64,000 nucleotides of DNA from Thauera butanivorans NBRC 103042 (GTDB lineage: Bacteria > Pseudomonadota > Gammaproteobacteria > Burkholderiales > Rhodocyclaceae), in assembly GCF_001591165.1 (NCBI RefSeq), contig NZ_BCUG01000016.1, forward strand, positions 1 to 64,000, in the 5' to 3' direction. The position numbers and the translations under genes are program-made. The notes under the pieces were generated by a model. The model was given only the letters and a program-made list of their open reading frames with translations. It searched no databases and was not told the origin of the DNA. Within the stretch, counting starts at the first letter, position 1, and each line of letters begins with the position of its first letter. This document shows, in pieces, positions 8,527 to 16,695 of the stretch.

Positions 8527-8874
8527 GCTATTTCTCCATGCTTGACGATGCAGCCCTGCGGGCGGTGCTCGTCGGCGATCAGTGTTCTCGTTTCCGCAGG
8601 CATGCGCGGGCCCTTGGGCCGGCAGGCTGCGGTGCTTCGATGGGGCGAGGATGGTGCAAGGGCGCGCCTTGCGAATCTGGACGGGCAGAGGGGGTCGGCC
8701 TGCGTGGCAAAGCGAGGCTGCAGCGGCTGCTCGGACGCCTTGGGAAGTGGTGCAGCGGGCGCTTGCAGACAGTCGCCTGTAGTGCCACGGGGCCGCGTTT
8801 TCTGCGCTTCATGGCGGCAAGTTTGCAGCAAATCGATGCAAATTGTCTACATTGGCGTTGGCCCGGGCGCTGTC
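8527..8874. other. 348-bp intergenic region upstream of accB
   Basis: No convincing gene on either strand; the open frames across it are low-complexity and lack family motifs. The small dehydroquinase gene aroQ that often precedes accB in proteobacteria is absent. An inverted repeat TTTGCA (8822-8827) / TGCAAA (8837-8842) lies in the only A+T-rich patch, about 300 bp before accB, and might be part of its promoter. A long leader before accB is plausible. Confidence 0.4.
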
Positions 8875-9420
8875 TCAGGACGGCAGCAGTGCGCGGATTC
8901 TGCTCTCGAGTTCGTCCCGTTTCAAGGTGCCCAGCTTGATGTGGCGTGCCTTGCCATCGCGATCGATGATGACGGTGAAGGGCAGCGCACGGGCATTGTT
9001 GCCGAAGTCTTTCGCCAGGCTCAGGGTTTCGGGGCCGGCAATCAGCAGCGGGTAGGGGACGCCGAATTCCGCACCGAAGGCGCGGACCTTGTCGAGGCTG
9101 TCGATGCTGATGCCGACGAACTGGACCGGCTGGCCGGCAAATGCCTGGCTGGCGGCGGCGAAGTCCGGAATCTCCTCGCGGCAGGGCGGGCACCACGTCG
9201 CCCAGAAATTGGCGACGACGATCTTGCCGCGCCATTGTTCCAGCGCCTGCGGCTGCTCTTCGGTGTCCGGCAGGGTGAGGGCGAACAGGGCGTCGATCGC
9301 CGCGTCGGGCACGACATGGGTCTGGCCGGCCGGAGCGCTGCCGCGATTGGCGAAGTAGCCGGCGACGCCGGCCAGGACGGCGACGGCGAGGATCAGCAGG
9401 GTCTGGAAAGTGCGGCTCAT
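8875..9420 (-). CDS. TlpA-like membrane-anchored thioredoxin-fold protein
   Basis: The 181-residue protein has an N-terminal uncleaved signal/transmembrane helix (LLILAVAVLAGVAGYFA, residues about 8-24) and a periplasmic thioredoxin-like domain of the TlpA/ResA/AhpC-TSA type. The redox motif WCPPC appears in ANFWATWCPPCREEIPDF around residue 85, and the cis-proline segment is ARALPFTVIID. Such proteins reduce disulfides of periplasmic clients, for example apocytochromes. It lies 11 bp after the unknown gene 9432-10043, so both are likely cotranscribed from the mpl divergent region. Specific partners are not evident. Confidence 0.9.
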   Translation of the reverse strand: MSRTFQTLLILAVAVLAGVAGYFANRGSAPAGQTHVVPDAAIDALFALTLPDTEEQPQALEQWRGKIVVANFWATWCPPCREEIPDFAAASQAFAGQPVQFVGISIDSLDKVRAFGAEFGVPYPLLIAGPETLSLAKDFGNNARALPFTVIIDRDGKARHIKLGTLKRDELESRIRALLPS

Positions 9421-9431
9421 CGGTGTGTCCT

Positions 9432-10043
9432 TCAGGCGTCCGTGACAGGAGGGGCGTCCTTGCCCTCGGCTTTGAGCAGGGCTTCGACCTGGGCCAGCCG
9501 CGCCCGTTCCTGGCCGCGCCGGTTGTTGCGTTCGGCGCCGGCCGGATAGATCGACAGCCGCACCGGGACTTCGTCCCAGTCGAAGCTCAGTATCGCTTCG
9601 GGGCTGTTCGGCGCCGGGCGGCGCGGCTCGCGGTGCTCGTAGTGGAAGTCTTGGTTGAGGAAGAAGATTTCCACTTCCTTGGCGCTTTCGGGGAAGAGTT
9701 CGATCTCCAGTTCGGAATAGCGCCCCGCGGTGCCGTCCAGCGCGCCACCGGTCAGATAGGGGCGGAAATCGGCCAGCAGGCGCATCACGTCGACCGCGGC
9801 GCTGCGCATCTCGTGCAGGCGCTCGGGCTGCTCCTCGTCCTGGTACAGCGCCTGCCAGGCGCGCAGTTCGGCCTCGATTTCGGCATTCGTCGGCAGGGCG
9901 TCGGAGTCGGCCGCGCCGAGTTGCTTGGCTGCCTTGCGCTTGGCGAAGCCGAAGTCGCTGATGCCGTCTTCGGCCATCATGCGGGCTGCCAGCGCGGCGA
10001 TCTCGCGCCGCAGAGTGCCGTTGGGGGTCGCGTGTGAGTGCAT
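9432..10043 (-). CDS. Conserved hypothetical protein next to mpl
   Basis: I do not recognise a named family for this 203-residue soluble protein. It has no signal peptide or membrane helix. Its N-terminal half (residues 10-75) looks helical and charged, with a segment GISDFGFAKRKAAKQLG; the middle has an alternating beta-like acidic block (YSELEIELFPESAKEVEIFF) and the C-terminus is again helical and Arg/Glu-rich (RAEALLK-type). Codon use and clean spacing of 11 bp to the TlpA-like gene indicate a real gene. It is transcribed away from mpl across an 80-bp region that contains a near-perfect inverted repeat. Confidence 0.75.
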   Translation of the reverse strand: MHSHATPNGTLRREIAALAARMMAEDGISDFGFAKRKAAKQLGAADSDALPTNAEIEAELRAWQALYQDEEQPERLHEMRSAAVDVMRLLADFRPYLTGGALDGTAGRYSELEIELFPESAKEVEIFFLNQDFHYEHREPRRPAPNSPEAILSFDWDEVPVRLSIYPAGAERNNRRGQERARLAQVEALLKAEGKDAPPVTDA

Positions 10044-10055
10044 GATGGGGGTCGG

Positions 10056-10077
10056 GTAGAATGCGGGCCCATTCTAC
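10056..10077. promoter_or_regulatory. Inverted repeat with facing -10-like boxes between the hypothetical gene and mpl
   Basis: GTAGAATG (10056-10063) and CATTCTAC (10070-10077) are perfect 8-bp inverted arms around CGGGCC. Each arm contains TAGAAT in one orientation, so each could be the -10 box of one of the two divergent genes. Whether a regulator binds or this only reflects two promoters back to back cannot be told. Confidence 0.45.
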
Positions 10078-10123
10078 ACGGGCCGGTTTCATCCGGATGA
10101 CGGCCTCCCGGAGCTTCTTCGCC

Positions 10124-11476
10124 ATGCACATCCACATCCTCGGCATCTGCGGCACCTTCATGGGCGGCGTGGCGCTGCTCGCGCGTGCGGCCGGCCACGT
10201 CGTCACCGGCTGCGATGCCAACGTCTATCCGCCGATGAGCACCCAGCTCGAAGAGCAGGGCATCCGCCTGATCGAAGGCTACGATGCCTCGCAGCTCGAT
10301 CTGGCGCCGGACGTGTTCGTCGTCGGCAATGCGGTGTCGCGCGGCAACCCCCTGCTCGAAGCCATTCTGGACCGCGGCCTACCCTACGTGTCGGGGCCGC
10401 AATGGCTGGCCGAGCACGTGCTGGCGGGGCGCTGGGTGCTGGCGGTGGCAGGTACGCACGGCAAGACCACGACGACCTCGCTGCTGGCCTGGATGCTGGA
10501 GGATGCCGGCCTGAACCCCGGCTTCCTGGTCGGCGGCGTGCCGCAGAACTTCGGCGTGTCGGCGCGGCTGACGGAGTCGCCGTTCTTCGTCATCGAGGCC
10601 GACGAGTACGACACCGCCTTCTGCGACAAGCGCTCGAAGTTCGTCCATTACCGGCCGCGCACCGCGATCCTGAACAACCTCGAGTTCGATCACGCCGACA
10701 TCTTTGCCGACCTGGCGGCGATCGAGACGCAGTTCCACCATCTGGTGCGCACGATCCCGGCGAGCGGCAGGGTGATCGCCAACGGCCGCGAGGACAGCCT
10801 GAAGCGGGTGATCGAGCGCGGCTGCTGGTCCGAACTGGAATGGTTCAACGATGCGGCGCAGTGGCAGGCCGGAACGGGTGCGTCGGAGGCCGAGGCGGTG
10901 TTCAGCCTGGGCGGCAAGGAGCTGGGGCGGGCGGAGATGCCGCTGGCGGGCAGCCACAACCGCGAGAACGCGCTGGCGGCGATCGCGGCGGCGCGACACG
11001 TCGGCGTCACGCCGGCGCAGGCCATCGCCAGCCTGGCGCGCTTCGGCGGCATCAAGCGCAGGCTGGAGCTGCGCGGCACGGAACGAGGGGTCCGTGTCTA
11101 CGATGATTTCGCCCACCACCCGACGGCGATCGCGCTGACCGTGGGCGGGCTGCGGCGGCGGGAGCCGCAGGGGCGCATCCTGGCGGTGCTGGAGCCGCGC
11201 TCGAACACGATGAAGCTGGGCGTGATGAAGGCGCAGCTACCCGCCAGCCTGGCCGAGGCCGACGCGGTGTTCTGCTATGCGGGGAATCTGGGCTGGGATG
11301 CGGCGGCGGCGCTGTCGCCGCTGGGCGGGCGGGCGCGGGTGCATGAATCCCTGGAGCGCCTGGTGGCGGACGTGGCCGCGGCCGCCCGGCCGGGCGATCA
11401 CGTGCTGGTGATGAGCAACGGCGGCTTCGGCGGCGTGCACCAGAAACTGCTGGATGCGCTTGCCGCCGCTGCCTGA
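10124..11476 (+). CDS. mpl: UDP-MurNAc:L-Ala-gamma-D-Glu-meso-diaminopimelate ligase
   Basis: Mpl recycles murein tripeptide by ligating it to UDP-N-acetylmuramic acid. The 450-residue protein begins MHIHILGICGTFMGGVALLA, the Mpl-specific form of the Mur-ligase Rossmann motif, and has the P-loop [17 protein letters not shown] near residue 110 and the VIEADEYDTAFCDKRSKFVHY block. The C-terminal domain carries YDDFAHHPTAI and EPRSNTMKLG. I chose the ATG at 10124, since the upstream in-frame ATGs add unconserved residues; CCGGAG lies about 10 bp before it. It is outside the dcw cluster and divergent from an unknown gene. Confidence 0.95.
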   Translation: MHIHILGICGTFMGGVALLARAAGHVVTGCDANVYPPMSTQLEEQGIRLIEGYDASQLDLAPDVFVVGNAVSRGNPLLEAILDRGLPYVSGPQWLAEHVLAGRWVLAVAGTHGKTTTTSLLAWMLEDAGLNPGFLVGGVPQNFGVSARLTESPFFVIEADEYDTAFCDKRSKFVHYRPRTAILNNLEFDHADIFADLAAIETQFHHLVRTIPASGRVIANGREDSLKRVIERGCWSELEWFNDAAQWQAGTGASEAEAVFSLGGKELGRAEMPLAGSHNRENALAAIAAARHVGVTPAQAIASLARFGGIKRRLELRGTERGVRVYDDFAHHPTAIALTVGGLRRREPQGRILAVLEPRSNTMKLGVMKAQLPASLAEADAVFCYAGNLGWDAAAALSPLGGRARVHESLERLVADVAAAARPGDHVLVMSNGGFGGVHQKLLDALAAAA

Positions 11477-11508
11477 GGGAACTTGTCCGAGGGGGGCGCC
11501 CGAAGGGC

Positions 11509-12156
11509 TTACTTGCGCGCGCTGGTCGGATTGTCGAGCCGGCGCGCTTCTTCGTCGCTGACGTACTCGAACACGCGCACCACCTTGCTGACGCCCTTGC
11601 TGGTGCGGGCGATTTCGGCGGCGGCGTCGGCTTCGGCGCGGGTGACGATGCCGAGCAGGAAGACGACGTTGGCCTCGGTCACGACCTTGACGTTATGAGC
11701 AGCGAAGCGTCTGGCGTCGAGGAAGCGCGCCTTGACGTTGGAGGTGATCAGGGCGTCGTTGCCGCGCGCGGTCAGCGTCGAGTTGGGGCCGACCGCCACT
11801 TCGTTGATCACGCCGCGGACGTTTTCCACCCCGGCAACGATGCTGTCGAGCTGGCTGCGCACGGTGTCGTTCGATGCCTCGCCGGTCAGCAGCACGTTGC
11901 GGTTGTAGGAGGTGACGTTGACATGGACGGCGTCGCCGAAACGTTCGCGGATGCGGCTGGCGACTTTCCATTCGATGCTTTCGTCCTCGACGTAGGCACC
12001 ACTGGTGCGCCGGTCGGCGACCATCGCGGCGCCGGCGCCGACGCCGGTGGCGACCACCGGGAAGCAGCCTTGCAGCAAGGGCAGGGTGCCCGCCGCGGCG
12101 AGGCCGAGCAGGAGACGGCGGCGGGACGGGCTGGGGGTGTCGTGCGTAGGGCGCAT
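11509..12156 (-). CDS. dolP: BON-domain lipoprotein (DolP/YraP type)
   Basis: The 215-residue protein has a signal peptide with a lipobox (LLQGC near residue 30) preceded by an Arg-rich SRRRLLLGLAAAG stretch, then two BON domains: about residues 60-130 (VASRIRERFG...VNVTSYNRNVLLTGEA) and 140-205 (ITSNVKARFLDARRFAAHNVKVVTEANVVFLLGIVT). This is the DolP layout; DolP supports outer-membrane integrity and septal peptidoglycan remodelling in E. coli. Its start overlaps the diaA stop (TGATG). The diaA-dolP order matches E. coli diaA-yraP. Confidence 0.9.
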   Translation of the reverse strand: MRPTHDTPSPSRRRLLLGLAAAGTLPLLQGCFPVVATGVGAGAAMVADRRTSGAYVEDESIEWKVASRIRERFGDAVHVNVTSYNRNVLLTGEASNDTVRSQLDSIVAGVENVRGVINEVAVGPNSTLTARGNDALITSNVKARFLDARRFAAHNVKVVTEANVVFLLGIVTRAEADAAAEIARTSKGVSKVVRVFEYVSDEEARRLDNPTSARK

Positions 12157-12749
12157 CAGTCTTCCACTCCAAGTAACAGACAATCGATGCCGTCGCACAG
12201 GCAATGCAGGATCAGCAGGTGCAATTCCTGAATGCGCGCCGTGCGTTCGGCGGGGGCGCAGATGTGGATGTCTTCGGGGCCGAGAAGTTCGGTCGTGGCC
12301 TTGCTGTCGGCACCGGTCAGGGCGATGACCCGCATGTCGCGCTCGTGCGCGGCGCCGATGGCTTCGAGAATGCGGGGCGAATCGCCGTGCGCCGACAGCG
12401 TCAGCAGGATGTCGCCGGGCTGGCCGAGGGCGAGGATCTGGCGCGACAGCAGGCCTTCGGGCGAGGGGTCGCCGGCGATGGGGGCCAGCGTCGAGGCGTC
12501 GGCGCTGAGCGCGAACGCGGCCAGCGAGGGGCGTTCGAGTTCGAAGCCATTGACCAGTTGGGCGGCGAAGCGCCGTGCGTCGCCGGACGAGCCGCTGCCG
12601 CCGCAGACCAGGATCTTGCCGTTGTCGAGCAGGCTGGCGGTGATGGTCTCGATCGCGCCTGCGATCGGCGCGGCCAGCATTTCGAGCGCATCGAGCGTGG
12701 TGCGTGTGTTGTCCTGGAACTGGCGTGAGATGCGCGCGATGAGATCCAT
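12156..12749 (-). CDS. diaA: SIS-domain protein, DiaA/phosphoheptose-isomerase family
   Basis: The 197-residue protein consists of one SIS domain with the phosphosugar-binding signatures ILVCGGSGSSGDARRFAAQLVNGF (about residues 45-68) and DILLTLSAHGDSPRILEAI. It resembles both GmhA (sedoheptulose-7-phosphate isomerase) and DiaA (DnaA-binding initiator regulator). The neighbourhood yraN-diaA-dolP favours DiaA. GmhA normally has an unmodified SGNS/T-like loop and catalytic Glu/His residues; here the loop reads SAHGDS, as in DiaA-type proteins. It follows yraN after 44 bp. Confidence 0.85.
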   Translation of the reverse strand: MDLIARISRQFQDNTRTTLDALEMLAAPIAGAIETITASLLDNGKILVCGGSGSSGDARRFAAQLVNGFELERPSLAAFALSADASTLAPIAGDPSPEGLLSRQILALGQPGDILLTLSAHGDSPRILEAIGAAHERDMRVIALTGADSKATTELLGPEDIHICAPAERTARIQELHLLILHCLCDGIDCLLLGVED

Positions 12750-12793
12750 GTCGCAAGAGTCGTCCGCTGGGCTGGGAAGTCTAGCATGCCGGC

Positions 12794-13222
12794 TCAGCCG
12801 GCATCGAAGGCGCCGCGCAGCCAGGTAATGCGGGTGTCGTCCAGGCCGTCGAGCAGCACGGCGTCGAAGCGGCAGGGGGCGGTCTGGAAGCGGCGGCCCG
12901 GACCATTGAGCCACCAGCGCGCCGCCAGCAGCACGCGGCGCTGCTTGGCGGCGGTGATGCTCTCGCCGGCGCCGCCGAATCTGGCGTTGGTGCGCAGCCG
13001 CACCTCGACGAAGACGATGCCGCCGCGCTCCATGCAGATCAGGTCGACCTCGCCGCCGCGGCAGCGGACGTTGCGGGCGAGGATGCGCAGGCCCTGCGCT
13101 TCGAGATGGCGCGCGGCCAGCTCTTCGGCAATCCGGCCGCGCGCTTGCGCCGGTGTCGCGCGGGCACCGACAATGTCGTCCGTCGCGGCGGGCGCGCGGC
13201 TCGTGCGACTGCCTGCCGTCAT
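12794..13222 (-). CDS. yraN: UPF0102 (YraN) endonuclease-like protein
   Basis: The 142-residue protein matches the UPF0102 family: [19 protein letters not shown] leads into [31 protein letters not shown], where the GEVDLI...FVEVR residues form the restriction-endonuclease-like D-E-x-K/R core. The first 27 residues are an unusual Thr/Ala-rich extension. The gene lies divergent from rsmI, an arrangement widespread in proteobacteria, although E. coli also has lpoA between them, which is absent here. Function is unproven; a role in DNA processing is suspected from the fold. Confidence 0.9.
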   Translation of the reverse strand: MTAGSRTSRAPAATDDIVGARATPAQARGRIAEELAARHLEAQGLRILARNVRCRGGEVDLICMERGGIVFVEVRLRTNARFGGAGESITAAKQRRVLLAARWWLNGPGRRFQTAPCRFDAVLLDGLDDTRITWLRGAFDAG

Positions 13223-13267
13223 TCCTGAGTCCTCGCCAGGCGGCGCCCGCGCGCCGCAGCCATCGCC

Positions 13268-14167
13268 ATGAATACCATCATTCCCCGCTCCAGCGTCGCG
13301 CTGCCCGAAAGCCCGCTGTCCAGTACGCCGTCATTGTATGTGGTGGCGACGCCACTCGGAAACATCGGCGACATCGGCCTGCGCGCGATCGCCGTGCTGA
13401 AGGCGGTCGACGTCGTTGCTGCCGAGGACACCCGCCACAGCCAGCGCCTGCTCGATGCCTTCGGCGTGGATACGCGCATGCTCGCGGTGCATCAGCACAA
13501 CGAGCAGGAGGCGGCCGGGCGCCTGATCGCGCTGCTCGAAGCCGGGCAGCAGGTGGCTTTCATCACCGATGCCGGCACGCCGGCGGTGTCCGATCCCGGC
13601 GCGCGGCTGGTGGCGCGGGTGCGCGAGGCGGGGTTTGCAGTGGTGCCGGTGCCGGGGGCCTGTGCGGCGATCGCGGCGCTGTCGGTGGCGGGGCTGGCCG
13701 AAGGCGGCTTTCGCTTCGTCGGCTTCCTGCCGGCGAAGTCGGCGGCGCGGCTGGCGGTCTTGCAGCCGCTGCGCGACGAAGCGGCTGCGATGGTGTTCTA
13801 CGAGGCGCCGCATCGCATCGCCGAATGTGTGGCCGACTTCGAGAAGATCTTCGGCGGCGAGCGTGAACTGTTGATCGCGCGGGAGATGACCAAGCTGCAC
13901 GAGCAGATCGTGCGCATGCCGCTGGCCGAAACCGCGGCATGGTTCGCCGCCGATCCGAACCGCAGCCGTGGTGAGTTCGTGCTGGTGCTGGCGGGCAAGC
14001 CGCCGGGCGCGGGGCTGGATGCCGAAGCCGAGCGGGTGCTGGCGCTGCTGCTCGGCGAGCTGCCGTTGAAGAGCGCCGCCCGGCTTGCCGCCGACATCAC
14101 CGGAGCATCGAGGAACGCGCTGTATGCGCGGGCGCTGGCCATGCGCGAGGGGAGCGGAAACGAATAA
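13268..14167 (+). CDS. rsmI: 16S rRNA (cytidine(1402)-2'-O)-methyltransferase
   Basis: RsmI methylates the ribose of C1402 in 16S rRNA. The 299-residue protein has the tetrapyrrole-methylase fold with the family blocks [18 protein letters not shown] (about residue 22), [28 protein letters not shown] and [17 protein letters not shown] around residue 100, and [10 protein letters not shown] near residue 178. It starts 45 bp from yraN on the other strand. The ATG at 13268 adds about 20 residues before the conserved core, which is common in betaproteobacteria. Confidence 0.96.
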   Translation: MNTIIPRSSVALPESPLSSTPSLYVVATPLGNIGDIGLRAIAVLKAVDVVAAEDTRHSQRLLDAFGVDTRMLAVHQHNEQEAAGRLIALLEAGQQVAFITDAGTPAVSDPGARLVARVREAGFAVVPVPGACAAIAALSVAGLAEGGFRFVGFLPAKSAARLAVLQPLRDEAAAMVFYEAPHRIAECVADFEKIFGGERELLIAREMTKLHEQIVRMPLAETAAWFAADPNRSRGEFVLVLAGKPPGAGLDAEAERVLALLLGELPLKSAARLAADITGASRNALYARALAMREGSGNE

Positions 14168-14236
14168 TCGGCGGCGCAGCGTGATGCATGGCCGCAGCAT
14201 GCGATTCCACCCGCGCCCAAGCCTGATGCGAGAGCC

Positions 14237-14242
14237 TATAAT
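14237..14242 (+). promoter_or_regulatory. Candidate -10 box of pyrC
   Basis: A perfect TATAAT lies 28 bp before the pyrC start, which would give a very short leader. No clear -35 hexamer is seen at standard spacing. Confidence 0.4.
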
Positions 14243-14270
14243 CAGTGCTCCGGCTTCAAGGATTCGCACA

Positions 14271-15305
14271 ATGCAATCGATCACCCTGGTTCGTCCCGAT
14301 GACTGGCATCTCCACGTGCGCGACGACGCGGCGCTTGCCGCCGTGGTTCCGCATACGGCCGAGCGCTTCGGCCGGGCGCTGATCATGCCGAACCTGAAGC
14401 CGCCGGTGACGACCACCGGGCAGGCCCTGGCCTATCGCGAGCGCATCCTCGCCGCAGCATCCGGCACGCGCTTCGATCCCCTGATGAGCTTGTACCTGAC
14501 CGACAACCTGCCGCCCGACGAGATCGACCGCGCCGTCGCGTCCGGTCATGTCGTCGCCGCCAAGCTCTATCCGGCCGGTGCCACGACCAACTCCGATGCC
14601 GGCGTGACCGCGGTCGACAAGATCTATCCGGTGCTCGAGCGCATGGAAAAGCGCGGCCTGGTGCTGTGCGTGCATGGCGAGGCGACCGGCGCCGACGTCG
14701 ATGTGTTCGACCGCGAACGGGTCTTCATCGAGCGCACGCTGTCGCCGCTGGTGCGGCGCTTCCCGGGGCTGAAGATCGTCTTCGAGCACATCACCACCGC
14801 CGAGGCGGCGCAGTTCGTGCGCGCGGCGGGCAGCCACGTCGCCGCCACCGTCACCGCGCACCACCTGCTGCTCAATCGCAACGCCATCTTCCAGGGTGGC
14901 ATCCGTCCGCACCATTACTGCCTGCCGGTGCTCAAGCGCGAATCCCACCGTGAGGCGCTGCTCGCAGCCGTCACTTCGGGCAGCACGCGCTTCTTCCTCG
15001 GTACCGATTCGGCGCCGCATTCGCGCAGCGCCAAGGAAAACGCCTGTGGCTGCGCGGGCTGCTATACCGCCCACGCCGGCATCGAGCTTTATGCCGAAGC
15101 GTTCGATGCGGTCGGCGCGCTCGACAAGCTGGAGGCCTTCGCCAGCCTCAACGGCCCGGCTTTCTACGGCCTGCCGCCCAATGCCGACACCATCACGCTG
15201 CAGCGCGAGGACTGGGCGGTGCCGGCGGCCTACCCCTATCTCGGCGAAGATCCGCTGGTGCCGCTGCGCGCCGGCGAGACGATCGCGTGGAAACTGTTTG
15301 CCTGA
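14271..15305 (+). CDS. pyrC: Dihydroorotase
   Basis: PyrC closes carbamoyl-aspartate to dihydroorotate in pyrimidine synthesis. The 344-residue protein begins [19 protein letters not shown] with the zinc-binding DWHLHVRD motif, as in type II dihydroorotases. The bridging lysine lies in [16 protein letters not shown] (near residue 100), and later ligands are in LCVHGE, FEHITT and [16 protein letters not shown] is 8 bp before the ATG at 14271. The gene ends 11 bp before a lipoprotein gene that is probably cotranscribed. Confidence 0.97.
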   Translation: MQSITLVRPDDWHLHVRDDAALAAVVPHTAERFGRALIMPNLKPPVTTTGQALAYRERILAAASGTRFDPLMSLYLTDNLPPDEIDRAVASGHVVAAKLYPAGATTNSDAGVTAVDKIYPVLERMEKRGLVLCVHGEATGADVDVFDRERVFIERTLSPLVRRFPGLKIVFEHITTAEAAQFVRAAGSHVAATVTAHHLLLNRNAIFQGGIRPHHYCLPVLKRESHREALLAAVTSGSTRFFLGTDSAPHSRSAKENACGCAGCYTAHAGIELYAEAFDAVGALDKLEAFASLNGPAFYGLPPNADTITLQREDWAVPAAYPYLGEDPLVPLRAGETIAWKLFA

Positions 15306-15316
15306 GGGAGCAATTC

Positions 15317-15754
15317 ATGGTGACTCGTATCGCCCGATTCGGCCGAGCGCTGGCTGTGCTGGGCGTGTTGCCGGTGCTGGCGGCCTGCGAGAACAGCGCG
15401 ACCGCCTACATGATCGACGGCAAGGATCATGCGCTGATCCTGGTGCGCGAGCAGAAATTCTTCTGGGATGACGAGCTCAAGCAGGCGGTGATCGCCTCGC
15501 GCCTGCCCAAGTGCCAGAAGCGCGTGTCCATCCATCCGGGTTCGACCACGCTGGTCGAGATGCGGGTGTATGAGGCGGGCGACCACCTGTGGGCGCTGCA
15601 ACAGGGGCCGCGCTGGTATCTCGCCAGCACCGAAGTGTGCCGTGTGCAGGACTGGGACAACGCGGCCGGCAAGCCGCCGGGCCCTTGGGTCGGCAGTTTC
15701 GTGCTCAAGGACGGCGCGCCGGCTTTCGTTGCCGCGCCGGCCGACCAGGACTGA
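15317..15754 (+). CDS. Small putative lipoprotein downstream of pyrC
   Basis: The 145-residue protein has a signal peptide ending in a lipobox-like LPVLAAC near residue 23. I cannot place the mature part in a named family: it has a segment YMIDGKDHALILVREQKFFWDDELKQ, two further cysteines (LPKCQKR and TEVCRVQ) that might form a disulfide, and a Trp-rich C-terminal half. The ATG at 15317 is preceded by GAGGGAG. It lies 11 bp after pyrC and ends just before the rnpB promoter. Confidence 0.75.
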   Translation: MVTRIARFGRALAVLGVLPVLAACENSATAYMIDGKDHALILVREQKFFWDDELKQAVIASRLPKCQKRVSIHPGSTTLVEMRVYEAGDHLWALQQGPRWYLASTEVCRVQDWDNAAGKPPGPWVGSFVLKDGAPAFVAAPADQD

Positions 15755-15761
15755 AGTCCCG

Positions 15762-15767
15762 TATAAT
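15762..15767 (+). promoter_or_regulatory. -10 box of rnpB
   Basis: A perfect TATAAT lies about 8 bp upstream of the predicted 5' end of RNase P RNA, just after the lipoprotein stop. The -35 region is not recognisable. Confidence 0.6.
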
Positions 15768-15774
15768 CCGCCGC

Positions 15775-16219
15775 AGGAAGTTCGCCAGGCAGTCGCTGCG
15801 CACCTCGTCGTGCGTGGAGGAAAGTCCGGGCCCCGCAGAGCAGGATGCCGGCTAACGGCCGGGCGCCGTGAGGCGACGGAAAGTGCAACAGAGAGCAGAC
15901 CGCCGATGGCGCATGCCGGGGAGCTTGCTCTTCGACGGCGCACAGGCAAGGGTGAAACGGTGCCGGGGTATGCGCAAGCATGCCGCGGGCCGATGCGAAA
16001 GCGTCGGCGGGTAAGAGCCCACCGCAGGACTGGCAACAGGACTGGTACGGCAAACCCCATCCGGGGCAAGGCCAAATAGGGGAGCATCGGCGTGGCTCGC
16101 GTCGCTCCCGGGTAGGCTGCTAGAGCGCCACGGCAACGTGGCGCCCAGAGGAATGACTGCCCGACGACGCCGGCTTGCCGGCGGCGTTCGACAGAACCCG
16201 GCTTATCGGCGAACTTCCT
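15775..16219 (+). ncRNA. rnpB: RNase P RNA (class A)
   Basis: The catalytic RNA of RNase P, which matures tRNA 5' ends. The 5' end AGGAAGTTCGCC pairs with the 3' end GGCGAACTTCCTT to form helix P1. The universally conserved P4/J region GAGGAAAGTCCGGGC is at 15817-15831, and its 3' partner ACAGAACCCGGCTTA at 16191-16205. The internal landmarks CAACAGAGAGCAGACCGCC and AAGGGTGAAACGGTG are also present, giving a bacterial type A layout of about 445 nt. Ends are set from P1 pairing and may be off by a few bases. A T-rich run (CCTTTTCCCCC) follows. Confidence 0.96.
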
Positions 16220-16440
16220 TTTCCCCCTTCGTTCCCCGATTCGGGCAGGCATGACCGCAGCCCGCGAGCGCAAGCCCGCCATTCATGGCGGGTCGGCGAG
16301 ACGAGCGTGCCTGGAGGAGCCGAAGGCTCCACAAGCGCGTGGCGAGGAAACCCCGGCTGCTGGCAGGCAGCGTGGCCGCTGCGCCCGCCTTTTCCGCTCA
16401 TGGGCATGCCTGCGGCACCCGCCCGGCCTTCGCTGCGGAC
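16220..16440. other. Non-coding stretch between rnpB and the mra promoter region
   Basis: Together with the following promoter region about 475 bp separate rnpB from mraZ. I see no credible gene. Short hairpins are present (for example CCCGCC...GGCGGG near 16280 and GGAGCC...GGCTCC near 16320), which might help end rnpB transcription. Confidence 0.4.
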
Positions 16441-16445
16441 GTTTT

Positions 16446-16464
16446 CCCCCACTTTCTCCCACTT
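16446..16464 (-). promoter_or_regulatory. Second, inverted pair of MraZ-like boxes
   Basis: On the minus strand GTGGG occurs twice with a 10-bp period (16462-16458 and 16452-16448), each within AAGTGGG or AAAGTGGGG context. This mirrors the plus-strand boxes 165-200 bp downstream at the mra promoter. It lies in non-coding DNA. The assignment as a MraZ site is inference from the repeat unit and period. Confidence 0.45.
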
Positions 16465-16598
16465 GTCCCCGGTCCGGGCGCAAGTTCACCTGTTTTCGCA
16501 TATCGATACATGATCTCCCTTGATTTTTCAGGGTTTATCCGATCTTTGCCGATGCGGTATAAGTCATTGTGTCACAAAGAAATTCCTGATTCGTCAGC

Positions 16599-16627
16599 TT
16601 GACCGGGTAAATCCTTTCCACTAAAGT
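16599..16627 (+). promoter_or_regulatory. Pmra promoter of the dcw cluster
   Basis: TTGACC (16599-16604) and TAAAGT (16622-16627) are separated by exactly 17 bp, a good sigma-70 promoter about 70 bp before mraZ. Its -10 box overlaps the first MraZ repeat, as known for E. coli Pmra, so MraZ binding should block it. Confidence 0.75.
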
Positions 16628-16658
16628 GGGGCTAAGTGGAAAAAAGTGGGGAAAAGTG
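16625..16658 (+). promoter_or_regulatory. MraZ operator: tandem GTGG repeats, 10-bp period
   Basis: GTGGGG, GTGGAA, GTGGGG and a weaker GTGTCG start at 16626, 16636, 16646 and 16656, exactly one helical turn apart. MraZ is known to bind direct repeats of TGGG(A/T)-type units with this period upstream of its own gene. Four boxes fit a ring-shaped MraZ octamer contacting consecutive sites. Confidence 0.78.
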
Positions 16659-16695
16659 TCGATCAGGCGCTACCCCAATCCAGTCAGGGGGGTCA

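Noticed and set aside
8508-8831. 107-codon minus-strand frame upstream of accB
   Set aside because: Overlaps the accB start, rich in Pro/Arg/Ala and without motifs; likely chance in G+C-rich DNA.
8818-8831. A 14-base sequence (GCAAGTTTGCAGCA) shared with the region after tRNA-Leu near 60126
   Set aside because: Both copies are part of small palindromic TGCAAA-type sequences; one 14-base match in 64 kb is expected by chance and the flanks do not agree.
16620-16660. Short tandem repeats upstream of mraZ as a CRISPR or VNTR
   Set aside because: The 10-bp period, position at Pmra and GTGG core fit the MraZ operator; there are no spacers.
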